The notes under the pieces were generated by a model. That model ran no database searches. It saw only the letters and a program-made list of their open reading frames with translations, and had not been told where the DNA came from. The translations under genes were made by a program, and so were the position numbers. This document shows, in pieces, positions 1 through 6,735 of a stretch of DNA of 64,000 nucleotides (position 1 is the stretch's first letter; every line of letters begins with the position of its first letter). Where the stretch lies: positions 35,368-99,367 of the forward strand of contig NZ_LMTI01000001.1 in NCBI RefSeq assembly GCF_001510665.1, given 5' to 3'. The DNA is from Bacillus sp. FJAT-27445 (GTDB lineage Bacteria > Bacillota > Bacilli > Bacillales > Cytobacillaceae).

Positions 1-90
1 AAATTGAGGATTTTCGAGGAGTCGCCATCCTCCATTCCAATCCACTAAAATCCCTTTATATAAAGAAAACTATGTATGAGGTGACCTGCC

Positions 91-350
91 ATGATGATTA
101 AAAATCAAGCCAATGAACGTGAGCAATTAGAAATGCTGACAATTGATTGAATCGGCCATTAATTTTTCGTTCATCTATCCTTTGGTAGAAAACTTATACT
201 CTGGACTGGGTCGGCCTAATATTGAACTAGTCGTTCCTTTAAAACAACTTTATACAATACAAATTTGGCATTCGATCCATGCGCCAAACCATTAAAGAAT
301 TTGAAACCAACATGGCATATCGGTGGTTTTTAGGGTTTGGTTTCTAGCAT
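91..350 (+). pseudogene. IS1182-family transposase, N-terminal remnant
   Basis: A ribosome binding site (GAGGTGACC) precedes ATGATG at 91. The first codons read MMIKNQANEREQLEMLTID and stop at TGA 148-150. The next bases continue a typical IS1182 transposase: ESAINFSFIYPLVENLYSGL, then GRPNIELVV, and after a frameshift near 265-275, GIRSMRQTIKEFETNMAYRW and FLGFGF before a TAG. About a dozen residues expected after TID are missing. Only the N-terminal domain is left; the DDE catalytic part is absent, so it cannot transpose. Family identity is from recalled similarity to Bacillus IS1182 proteins. It is a dead insertion sequence next to the SR1 promoter. Confidence 0.8.
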
Positions 351-375
351 TAACCTTAGGAATTTCCCCAAAAAT

Positions 376-418
376 GACAAAAGGCTGCAAGAGGGGTGCC
401 TCTCGCGGCCTTTTGTCG
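376..418. terminator. Hairpin at the tail of the IS remnant
   Basis: An inverted repeat has GACAAAAGGC on the left and GCCTTTTGTC on the right, with further pairing inside (AGAGG/CCTCT). It ends in TTTTGTCGAC. It resembles a Rho-independent terminator and may belong to the end of the decayed IS element. It would stop transcription entering the SR1 region from upstream. Confidence 0.55.
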
Positions 419-498
419 ACACTCTGGGCAAGCCTAATAACGCCTGCTTTTTCAATTAAAAGAGAAATGTGGTGTTATTTACCGTTAAAAAAACCTAA

Positions 499-545
499 AG
501 TGACATACAATATCTATTGAAATTTTAAATACGTTATATTATTAT
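499..545 (+). promoter_or_regulatory. SR1 promoter with two CcpN-like operators
   Basis: A sigma-A promoter is visible: -35 TTGAAA (517-522), 17-base spacer, -10 TATTAT (540-545), giving a start near 552. Two sequences fit the CcpN consensus TRTGHYATAYW (as I recall it) at 10 of 11 positions: AGTGACATACA at 499-509, just upstream of the -35, and TACGTTATATT at 530-540, reaching into the -10. In B. subtilis, SR1 is repressed by CcpN under glycolytic conditions through two sites, so this arrangement fits. Binding itself is inferred. Confidence 0.65.
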
Positions 546-560
546 ATAAATAACCAACCA

Positions 561-573
561 TTAAGCGCTTACA
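561..573 (+). promoter_or_regulatory. Candidate cre site (CcpA) downstream of the SR1 start
   Basis: TTAAGCGCTTACA matches the catabolite-responsive element consensus in its core and right half (AARCGYWWWCW) but is weak on the left. It lies about 10 bases downstream of the predicted SR1 transcription start, where CcpA binding would repress. SR1 of B. subtilis is known to be under minor CcpA control. Assignment is by motif only. Confidence 0.45.
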
Positions 574-601
574 TTATGACAATAATAAGGAGCTGATCAT
601 C

Positions 602-727
602 ATGGGAACAATTGTATGCCAAAACTGCAATTCAACGATTGACCATTTCGAAGATGAAAAAGTTACTGTCCTTTACTCCAAATGCACCTGTGACAAATGC
701 CATTCCCGTAATGATGAAGATTTGTAA
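602..727 (+). CDS. sr1P: SR1P, GapA-binding peptide
   Basis: This 41-residue peptide begins MGTIVCQNCN and continues with FEDEKVTVLYSKC, the hallmark of SR1P, the peptide encoded by the sRNA SR1. In B. subtilis SR1P binds glyceraldehyde-3-phosphate dehydrogenase GapA and stabilises the gapA operon mRNA by promoting the GapA-RNase J1 interaction. The cysteines (CxxC near the start, CxCxxC near the end) could bind metal. AAGGAG lies about 9 bases before the ATG. It is slightly longer than the 39-residue B. subtilis peptide, and the C-terminal end is the least conserved part. Confidence 0.85.
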   Translation: MGTIVCQNCNSTIDHFEDEKVTVLYSKCTCDKCHSRNDEDL

Positions 728-744
728 ACAGCACATATAAAACA

Positions 745-775
745 AAACAGGATTCCCGCGAATCCTGTTTTTGTT
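745..775. terminator. Bidirectional terminator between SR1 and speA
   Basis: AAACAGGATT and AATCCTGTTT flank a 6-base loop. There are T-rich bases on the right and A-rich bases on the left, so the hairpin can end SR1 on the plus strand and speA on the minus strand. Confidence 0.85.
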
Positions 776-781
776 TTAATT

Positions 782-2254
782 CTATTTTATGGCTTTATAC
801 TCTTTAATTACATGGATTGTTTTAATTTCATCATCTTCCGGCCCTTGGACAGGCAGGCCAACTTCCAAGTTTTTCTTGATATATAAAAGGTTTTCCTTGG
901 TAATGATTTCACCTGGAATGAAAATAGGGATTCCGGGAGGATAAACCATGATAAATTCGGCGGTAATTCTTCCCTCGGATTCTTCAAATGGCACTACCTC
1001 GGTTTCTGAGTAAAAGGCATCACGAGGCGTTAAAGCCAACAAAGGCATATCCGGCAGGAATACTTGCAATGGGACTGGTTTCACTGCGTCCTCAACGCAT
1101 TCTTCCGCTAGCTTTGCAAGGGCGTTGATAAGAATATCAGCCTCCCGCTGCGTATCACCCGGGGTTACGATGCAAAGTATATTGTAAAGGTCGGATAGCT
1201 CAACTTCGATATTGTACCTTTCACGAAGCCATTTCTCTACTTCATAGCCAGGTATTCCTAAATTCTTAACAGATATGATTAGCTTTGTTGGATCATAGTC
1301 AAACGCAGCCTTTGATTTGAGGATTTCCGGGCCTACACAATAGAGCCGGTCAATTTCATTTATTTTTTTCCTCATTGACTGGGCTAAATCGATTGTATTG
1401 GATATGAGCTCCTGCCCTTCCAATACAAGCCTTTTCCTGGCAACATCGAGTGATGCGAGCAGGAGATACGAGGTCGATGTCGTGGTCAGCATGCTCAAAA
1501 TTGATTGAACGCGTTTTGCGGAAACAAGGCCTTCCCGAATATTCAAAATTGAACTCTGGGTCAAGGATCCGCCAAGTTTATGGACGCTTGTCGCTGCCAT
1601 ATCGGCTCCTGCCTGCATGGCGGAAAGTGGGAGCTCTTCATGGAAGTGGATATGGACACCGTGCGCCTCATCAACTAGTACAGGAACGTCGTATGAGTGG
1701 GCAATTTCAACAATCTTCCGAAGATCTGCGGAAATGCCAAAATAGGTCGGGTTAATGACAAGCACCCCTTTAGCGTCCGGGTGCTGATCCAATGCTCTTG
1801 CGACAGAATCAGTGGTGATGCCGTGCGAAATACCAAGGACTTCATCAATCTCGGGATGAATGAAAACAGGTATTGCGCCTGAAAAAACGATGGCGGACAT
1901 GACTGATTTATGGACGTTTCGTGGAACGATGATCTTGTCGCCAGGTCCACAAACGGCCATGACCATTGTCATAATTGCGCCGCTTGTACCTTGAACTGAA
2001 AAAAAGGTATGGTCTGCTCCAAATGCTTCAGCGGCTAATTCCTGAGCCTGCTTAATAATTCCTTTGGGTGAATGTAAATCATCTAGCGGGCCAATATTTA
2101 TTAAGTCAATGCTTAACGCATTGTCGCCAATGAAAGCCCGAAATTCCGGATCGATTCCGGCTCCCTTTTTGTGGCCTGGAATATGGAATTGGACGGGGTT
2201 CTTTTTTGCGTGTTCAACAAGGCCGGTGAACAACGGCGTTTCGTATTGGGACAA
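782..2254 (-). CDS. speA: Arginine decarboxylase (aminotransferase class I/III fold)
   Basis: SpeA decarboxylates arginine to agmatine, the first step of polyamine synthesis, using pyridoxal phosphate. The protein is close to B. subtilis SpeA throughout: an N-terminal FHIPGHKKGAG motif, DEAHGVH, and the PLP-binding lysine in ATSVHKLGGS; the C-terminal Orn/Lys/Arg decarboxylase domain contains YPPGIPIFIPGE. The reading frame is open to an ATG at 2287, but TTG at 2254 has a better ribosome binding site (AAAGAGGTGTGG) and gives 490 residues starting SQYETPLFTG, the length and start of the B. subtilis enzyme. It is convergent with SR1, as in B. subtilis. Confidence 0.93.
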   Translation of the reverse strand: MSQYETPLFTGLVEHAKKNPVQFHIPGHKKGAGIDPEFRAFIGDNALSIDLINIGPLDDLHSPKGIIKQAQELAAEAFGADHTFFSVQGTSGAIMTMVMAVCGPGDKIIVPRNVHKSVMSAIVFSGAIPVFIHPEIDEVLGISHGITTDSVARALDQHPDAKGVLVINPTYFGISADLRKIVEIAHSYDVPVLVDEAHGVHIHFHEELPLSAMQAGADMAATSVHKLGGSLTQSSILNIREGLVSAKRVQSILSMLTTTSTSYLLLASLDVARKRLVLEGQELISNTIDLAQSMRKKINEIDRLYCVGPEILKSKAAFDYDPTKLIISVKNLGIPGYEVEKWLRERYNIEVELSDLYNILCIVTPGDTQREADILINALAKLAEECVEDAVKPVPLQVFLPDMPLLALTPRDAFYSETEVVPFEESEGRITAEFIMVYPPGIPIFIPGEIITKENLLYIKKNLEVGLPVQGPEDDEIKTIHVIKEYKAIK

Positions 2255-2512
2255 GTTTCTCCACACCTCTTTTTGCTGAATAATCAATTGTTACGGTTAT
2301 GTTCCTTTAAAGGATGGCTTGAAGTGTAAAAACCTGAGCCGGCCAGCTAGGACATAAAACAAATGAATTATAGCACTTCTGCTTATGTTTGCAAATAATA
2401 TTTCATTTCCTTTCAGAATTGTAGGGTCTTTAGATTGTAGTTTCCCGTTTGGAAAGGAAAATTAACCTGATTGAGAGAATTAACTAAGGGTACAGATGGA
2501 GGAGGCGGAGAA

Positions 2513-3475
2513 ATGGAATGGAATACAAGAGTAACGCAAATCCTGGGTATTAAATACCCAATCATTCAAGGAGGCCTTGCGCACCTTGCATACTCGGAGC
2601 TTGCCTCGGCCGTATCCAATGCGGGCGGGCTAGGCCAAATAACAGCGATGTCCCTTGAGAGCCCGGCGCTGCTTCGTAATGAAATACGGAAAACCAGGGA
2701 AGTGACCGACAAGCCGTTCGGAGTGAATTTTGCAATCGGGCAGCATGGCCGCCCCTTCCAGGAATATGTAGAGGTTGCTATCGAGGAAAAAGTCCCAGTT
2801 ATATCGATGACAGGTGGGAATCCCGCTCCGCTTTTTGAGCAATTAAAAGGGACAGGCATTAAAAAGCTGGTCCTAGTCGCATCAAGGAGACAAGCATTAA
2901 AAGCGGAAAAGCTTGGCGCGGATGCGGTCATGGTCGTCGGCCAGGAAGGAGGGGGCCATTTAGGGAAAGAAGAAGTTGGGACAATGGTACTCATTCCCAG
3001 TGTAACCGAGTCCGTTTCAATTCCGGTGATTGCTTCGGGGGGGATTGCTGATGGAAGGGGACTGATGGCAGCATTTGCTCTCGGAGCTGAAGGAATCGAA
3101 ATGGGTACCCGGTTTATTGCAGTAAAGGAATGTGTTCATGCAAGTGAAAAATACAAACATATTCTTTTGGAAAGCGGAGAATCGGAGACTCTGATCATAA
3201 AAAAATCCCTTGGAATGCCGGGGAGGGTAATTCAAAACAATTGGGCTGAAAAGATTATTGAACTTGAACACCAAGGGGCTGCATTTGGACAATTAAAGGA
3301 TTATATCAGTGGTGAAGCGAACAGGAAATTTATATATGAAGGTAAGATAGACGAAGGGTTTGCATGGGCAGGGCAGGCGATTGGGTTGATTCATGACATT
3401 CCATCAACGGCTGAACTGATTCACAGAATTATTACGGACGCATCGGAAATCAGAAAGCATTGGGGAAGGGCGTAA
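2513..3475 (+). CDS. Nitronate monooxygenase / 2-nitropropane dioxygenase family (FMN)
   Basis: This 320-residue TIM-barrel flavoprotein belongs to the nitronate monooxygenase/FabK family. It starts with TRVTQILGIKYPIIQGG, has the glycine-rich GQEGGGHLG and ASGGIADGRG phosphate-binding segments for FMN, and FALGAEGIEMGTRF typical of the family. The ATG at 2513 follows GGAGGCGGAG, so the longer reading frame from 2471 is not used. The family oxidises alkyl nitronates such as propionate 3-nitronate. FabK enoyl-ACP reductases look similar, so the substrate is not certain. The gene is not between speA and yktA in B. subtilis and is an extra gene here. No terminator is seen behind it. Confidence 0.8.
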   Translation: MEWNTRVTQILGIKYPIIQGGLAHLAYSELASAVSNAGGLGQITAMSLESPALLRNEIRKTREVTDKPFGVNFAIGQHGRPFQEYVEVAIEEKVPVISMTGGNPAPLFEQLKGTGIKKLVLVASRRQALKAEKLGADAVMVVGQEGGGHLGKEEVGTMVLIPSVTESVSIPVIASGGIADGRGLMAAFALGAEGIEMGTRFIAVKECVHASEKYKHILLESGESETLIIKKSLGMPGRVIQNNWAEKIIELEHQGAAFGQLKDYISGEANRKFIYEGKIDEGFAWAGQAIGLIHDIPSTAELIHRIITDASEIRKHWGRA

Positions 3476-3547
3476 AACCACCAATATTTGAGCTTTGCTT
3501 TTCGGCAGGCATGGAAAAATGGTAAACTATAGCTTCCGAAACAAATA

Positions 3548-3658
3548 GGCTCAGTTAAAGGCCATTGATCTCCGTTCCAGGCTCGCACTTTCCGTGGGGC
3601 GTCAGTGGAGCCTCTTGTCGCCCTCCGCTTCAATCAACTATGCTTCGATAACTGAGCC
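3548..3658. repeat. Short interspersed element with 9-bp terminal inverted repeats
   Basis: The element starts GGCTCAGTT (3548-3556) and ends AACTGAGCC (3650-3658), a perfect 9-bp inverted repeat. Its interior contains a GCACTTTCCGTGGGGCG segment and GGAGCCTC, which I recognise from a repeat common in Bacillus intergenic regions (recalled, not searched). It is 111 bp, non-coding, and ends about 25 bases before yktA. Confidence 0.55.
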
Positions 3659-3683
3659 AAACTATAAAAGAGCAGGTGCTATT

Positions 3684-3956
3684 ATGGATTACCAATATCC
3701 ACTTGATTACACATGGTCAACTGACGAGACAGTCCAGGTCATCCAATTTTTCCAGGCTGTTGAGGAAGCTTATGAAAAAGGTATTGGCCGGGATGATTTT
3801 ATGGCTGCCTACAGGAAATTCAAGGCCATTGTACCTGGGAAGTCAGAGGAAAAGAAACTGTGCGGGGAATTTGAAGAGCTTAGCGGCTATTCCCCTTATA
3901 AGGCGGTAGTAAAAGCAAAGGAGCTTTCCGAGGGAGGAACCCTTCGTATCCGATAA
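3684..3956 (+). CDS. yktA: UPF0223 family protein YktA
   Basis: The 90-residue protein begins MDYQYPLDYTWSTDETVQVI, the signature of YktA (UPF0223), a small soluble helical protein of unknown function found across Bacillales. The frame is open further upstream to 3594, but that part lies inside the 3548-3658 repeat; ATG 3684 with AGCAGGTG upstream gives the family start. It is followed within one base of its stop codon by a long intergenic repeat in the opposite orientation. Neighbours yktB and suhB (yktC) are in the B. subtilis order. Confidence 0.85.
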   Translation: MDYQYPLDYTWSTDETVQVIQFFQAVEEAYEKGIGRDDFMAAYRKFKAIVPGKSEEKKLCGEFEELSGYSPYKAVVKAKELSEGGTLRIR

Positions 3957-3957
3957 C

Positions 3958-4190
3958 GAACAAAAGGCGCAAGCGCCTTCGCGCCAAGCACAAACCGTTT
4001 CGTGACAGGCAAAGATTGCCTGTCTCTACGATGTTTATTCTCGGAAGCTTTCCTTTGTGTCCCTACGATGATTATTCCAAGGAGCTATCCTTAGTGGTCA
4101 GCCCGACCATTAAAGATAAGGTCCCGCAGCAAAGCCTATTCTGGTGGAGCTGGATTACAATAACTAATTTCGAGTTATCAACAATGTTCA
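3958..4190 (-). repeat. Modular hairpin repeat, copy A
   Basis: Read on the minus strand it starts with the left-end hairpin ATAACTCGAAATTAGTTAT, then AATCCAGCTCCACCAGAATA, a GGTCGGGCTGACCA segment, and ends GAAGGCGCTTGCGCC then TTTTGTTC. These blocks are shared with copies at 22352, 26724 and 30171. A module of the type AAGGAAAGCTCC ... ATAATCATCGTAGGGACA occurs twice in tandem here but once in the 30171 copy. A GACAGGC/GCCTGTC hairpin is retained. The right end lies one base behind the yktA stop codon. No coding potential. Confidence 0.8.
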
Positions 4191-4198
4191 TTACCACC

Positions 4199-4237
4199 AA
4201 AAACCCCCCTATGCTGCCCAGGCATAGGGGGGTTTTT
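4199..4237. terminator. Strong symmetrical terminator between yktA and yktB
   Basis: AAAAACCCCCCTATGC and GCATAGGGGGGTTTTT form a 16-bp perfect stem with a short loop. It can act in both directions, for yktA (plus) and yktB (minus, ending at 4336). Confidence 0.9.
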
Positions 4238-4335
4238 AGGTTAAATGGGTATTATACATGGTACTCTGGAAAGAATATTCACCCTTACCTCTTCCTTATT
4301 ATGGCACAATTGTTTTTCCATGATATTTTTAAGGT

Positions 4336-4956
4336 TTATGTCAATTTATATAGGGGTAATATTTGTCTAAATACACCATCAATCAAATGAAGCAATTCCG
4401 ATGGGCCCATTTTAACAACTTCATCACGATTGACGTGGCAGCCGCAAAGGATTTCCGCTTTTTTCAGGTCCTTTAGGCGCTGAAAAGAATCGTTCAGCTG
4501 TTCTGCCGAGAGGCTGCCATGCTTGATTGCACCAGGCTTCATATGGTCTTCGGACCAAACAAAATGGTTTGGGATTGCCGCATGGATTTCACGAAGGTGC
4601 TTTTGGAAATTTTCGCCGATTTGCGGTTTCCCATTGCATTCATAAATAACTGCGAACCAGATGAAAAGGTGGGTTTCCCACAGGCCTATTTGAAAATGAG
4701 GAAGCATTTTATAACCCCTAGGGTTACTGGCAAACGCTACCCATGTATCATTCGGGGGATTCTTGGTTCTCCTGGCGTGTTTGGCAACGTGGGCAAACAT
4801 CTCTTCACCTGTCATTTCAGCCAGGACGGGAGCATAGCGATTGCCAAGATAGGTTAATTTAGGGCGGATATTCTCTATCAACGCTTCCATCCGTGCTTCC
4901 AGGCCGTCAATTGAAAAAATATTGAAATCATCATGGGTGAAACCATTAAATTCCAT
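4336..4956 (-). CDS. yktB: UPF0637 (DUF1054) family protein YktB
   Basis: This 206-residue soluble protein matches YktB, the DUF1054/UPF0637 family, with the conserved stretches FTHDDFNIFSIDGLEARMEA, HVAKHARRTKNPPNDTWVAF and KMLPHFQIGLWETH. The function is unknown. The start ATG is preceded on the minus strand by AGGAGG. It is convergent with yktA across copy A of the long repeat and a shared terminator, and divergent from ykzI. The length matches the family. Confidence 0.88.
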   Translation of the reverse strand: MEFNGFTHDDFNIFSIDGLEARMEALIENIRPKLTYLGNRYAPVLAEMTGEEMFAHVAKHARRTKNPPNDTWVAFASNPRGYKMLPHFQIGLWETHLFIWFAVIYECNGKPQIGENFQKHLREIHAAIPNHFVWSEDHMKPGAIKHGSLSAEQLNDSFQRLKDLKKAEILCGCHVNRDEVVKMGPSELLHLIDGVFRQILPLYKLT

Positions 4957-5131
4957 ATGGTCCTCCTGAATTACAGTAATAAAATTATTTTAGCATATGG
5001 AAGCCGATCGTTAACACAGTTACGCCTCTGTATTGGATAGAAACACATTTTGTTGCAGATTTGCTTAGAGATTCATATTATAATAAAAAAATCCGAAAAA
5101 TCAGTCTATTAGCCGGAAGGAGTGCTTACTA

Positions 5132-5326
5132 ATGAAGCAGTTGATTAATACGACTAGGAAAAAGGCTTTTGATAAGGAAAGAACAGCAGTTTTAAGGCTT
5201 GAAATGGATTATGAGCTGGCAACATTGTTTGACGCCATGTCGGAAAATAATGAAGAGATGAAGAAGCATTGCAAGTTGCGGCTGGAAAAGATCCGGCAGG
5301 AACTTCTCCGACTCAAGGCTCTTTGA
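5132..5326 (+). CDS. ykzI: Small protein YkzI
   Basis: A 64-residue, highly charged, probably helical protein with no membrane segment. AAGGAG is placed 10 bases before the ATG. It lies between yktB and suhB, the position of ykzI in B. subtilis, and its character (FDKERTAVLRLEMDYELATL) fits that gene. The function is unknown. Confidence 0.75.
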   Translation: MKQLINTTRKKAFDKERTAVLRLEMDYELATLFDAMSENNEEMKKHCKLRLEKIRQELLRLKAL

Positions 5327-5390
5327 CCAGTGGAGAGGAAGGCCAAAAAGAGAATGGAACTGCTGCCTGCCCACTATAAGAAACCTGTTT

Positions 5391-5432
5391 AAAACGAACT
5401 CCCGGCAATGCTGGAGAGTTCGTTTATTATTT
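5391..5432 (+). terminator. Terminator after ykzI
   Basis: AAACGAACTC and GAGTTCGTTT form a 10-bp stem followed by TATTATTTT. Confidence 0.8.
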
Positions 5433-5533
5433 TCCTCCGTGGGTACCATAAAAGTTGAAGGGGTGCTCGTATTTGTATAAGCTAAACAGTACAGGCGGAG
5501 TTCGTGCGCAACATTTTTTGGAGGGTTATCACA

Positions 5534-6328
5534 ATGGATACAGAGCACGTGTATGAGCAGGCAAAAAAATGGATTCTGGAAGCAGGGGAAAAAATCCGAT
5601 CCTCGTTCGACAAAACCCTTAATATCCATACAAAATCCGACCCGAATGATCTCGTGACCGACATTGACAGGGACACAGAGAAATTCTTTATCGAGAAAAT
5701 CCGAGAAGTCTTCCCGGGGCATAGAATATTGGGTGAAGAAGGATTCGGTGACACCCTTTCCGACCTGGATGGTGTGGTCTGGATTATCGACCCTATTGAC
5801 GGAACAATGAATTTTATCCATCAGCAAAGGAATTTTGCAATTTCAATCGGAATATATGAAAACGGCATAGGGAAAATTGGCCTAATATATGATATCGCCC
5901 ATGATGAACTTTACCATTCAAAGGCAGGAGGAGGAGCTTTCCTAAATGGCAGGGAGCTGCCAAAGCTGGAAAGGGCAAAAGTTGAAGAATCGATTGTTGC
6001 CCTTAATATTACCTGGGTGCTGGAGAATAAAATGGTTGATCACAACCTGTTCATCCCGCTTGTCCGCAAAGCCAGAGGTACGAGATCCTATGGTTCCGCA
6101 GCTTTAGAATTGGTATACGTGGCCACCGGAAGGGTAAATGCATATATTTCACCGCGGCTTGCTCCATGGGATTATGCCGGAGGAGCCATTATTGTAGAAG
6201 AACTCGGCGGAATTGTGACCGACCTTCATGGAAGCAGGCTCGATATGCTGAATAAGTCGTCTGTTTTTGCGGCAGGGCCAGGCCTTCATGGTGAAATTCT
6301 GGAACAGTACTTAAAAGGACAAAAATAA
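5534..6328 (+). CDS. suhB: Inositol monophosphatase family protein (YktC/SuhB)
   Basis: The 264-residue protein has all motifs of the Mg2+-dependent inositol-phosphatase family: GEEGFG, the metal-binding WIIDPIDGTMNF, and WDYAGGAIIVEELGG near the C-terminus. It hydrolyses inositol-1-phosphate or a related sugar phosphate; B. subtilis YktC has myo-inositol-1-phosphatase activity. ATG 5534 follows GGAGGG and gives the usual length of about 265; the frame opens earlier at 5504 but without a suitable site. It is followed at once by a terminator. Confidence 0.9.
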   Translation: MDTEHVYEQAKKWILEAGEKIRSSFDKTLNIHTKSDPNDLVTDIDRDTEKFFIEKIREVFPGHRILGEEGFGDTLSDLDGVVWIIDPIDGTMNFIHQQRNFAISIGIYENGIGKIGLIYDIAHDELYHSKAGGGAFLNGRELPKLERAKVEESIVALNITWVLENKMVDHNLFIPLVRKARGTRSYGSAALELVYVATGRVNAYISPRLAPWDYAGGAIIVEELGGIVTDLHGSRLDMLNKSSVFAAGPGLHGEILEQYLKGQK

Positions 6329-6329
6329 T

Positions 6330-6373
6330 AAAAGCGCTGGGGTTCGGTGTATCCGTACCCTCAGTGCTTTTTT
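6330..6373. terminator. Terminator after suhB, overlapping the ylaF stop codon
   Basis: AAAGCGCTGGGG pairs imperfectly with CCCTCAGTGCTTT and is followed by TTT. On the minus strand the same hairpin lies over the 3' end of ylaF. Confidence 0.75.
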
Positions 6374-6540
6374 CTATCCCGTTTTTTTCTTTTGAATCCT
6401 TCCTTCATTGTATAAAGTAGCAAGGTGATACATACTAGCACCCCGAAAATGCTTCTCTCCCCAATCGCAATTCCAATTCCGGAAATTGAAGCGGCGGCCA
6501 GAAAGGCAAACCCAAGAAAGCTCCATTTTATTTTCTCCAT
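6361..6540 (-). CDS. ylaF: Small membrane protein YlaF (DUF5325-like)
   Basis: This 59-residue protein reads MEKIKWSFLGFAFLAAASIS, then a second hydrophobic stretch IFGVLVCITLLLYT, and ends in a basic tail (KRKKRDRKKH). It therefore has two predicted membrane segments with a positive C-terminus. It lies on the minus strand directly upstream of typA, where ylaF sits in B. subtilis. AGGACTGGAGATAAT precedes the ATG. The function is unknown. Confidence 0.75.
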   Translation of the reverse strand: MEKIKWSFLGFAFLAAASISGIGIAIGERSIFGVLVCITLLLYTMKEGFKRKKRDRKKH

Positions 6541-6656
6541 ATTATCTCCAGTCCTTTTCCCTGCTATAAAAATAGCTTAACTTTCGTTGTTTTGGGGAAA
6601 ATATATACTTCAAGGCTTATTGTACTTAAAAATGGTATAGTTTTCTACCTCATTTG

Positions 6657-6665
6657 TGTTATAAT
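6657..6665 (+). promoter_or_regulatory. Extended -10 promoter of typA
   Basis: TGTTATAAT is an extended -10 element (TGnTATAAT). No good -35 is seen, as is common with extended -10 promoters. The predicted start near 6672 gives a 64-base leader to the TTG of typA. Confidence 0.55.
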
Positions 6666-6735
6666 GTTTCAGTTGTACTAAAAATAATAATGCCTGAAAA
6701 GGCGTTACCCCTTACAAAGGCAGGAGTGGACCACT

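Larger units (their letters stand above)
552..772 (+). ncRNA. SR1: SR1 dual-function small RNA
   Basis: The predicted transcript runs from the promoter start near 552 to the terminator at 745-772, about 220 nt. B. subtilis SR1 is about 205 nt, is encoded beside speA, base-pairs with ahrC mRNA and also encodes the peptide SR1P. Here the RNA carries the SR1P reading frame and lies directly next to speA, which is on the opposite strand. The antisense function towards ahrC cannot be judged from this window. Confidence 0.7.

Noticed and set aside
323-520. Open frame of 65 codons upstream of SR1
   Set aside because: It runs through the frameshifted transposase remnant and the SR1 operator region, has no ribosome binding site and no recognisable protein character.
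4016-4390. 124-codon plus-strand frame across repeat copy A and the terminator
   Set aside because: It covers a repeat, a perfect terminator hairpin and the antisense of the yktB 3' end; no ribosome binding site or protein-like composition.
5192-5827. 211-codon minus-strand frame opposite ykzI and suhB
   Set aside because: It is antisense to suhB and ykzI and crosses the ykzI terminator; no ribosome binding site or recognisable domain.
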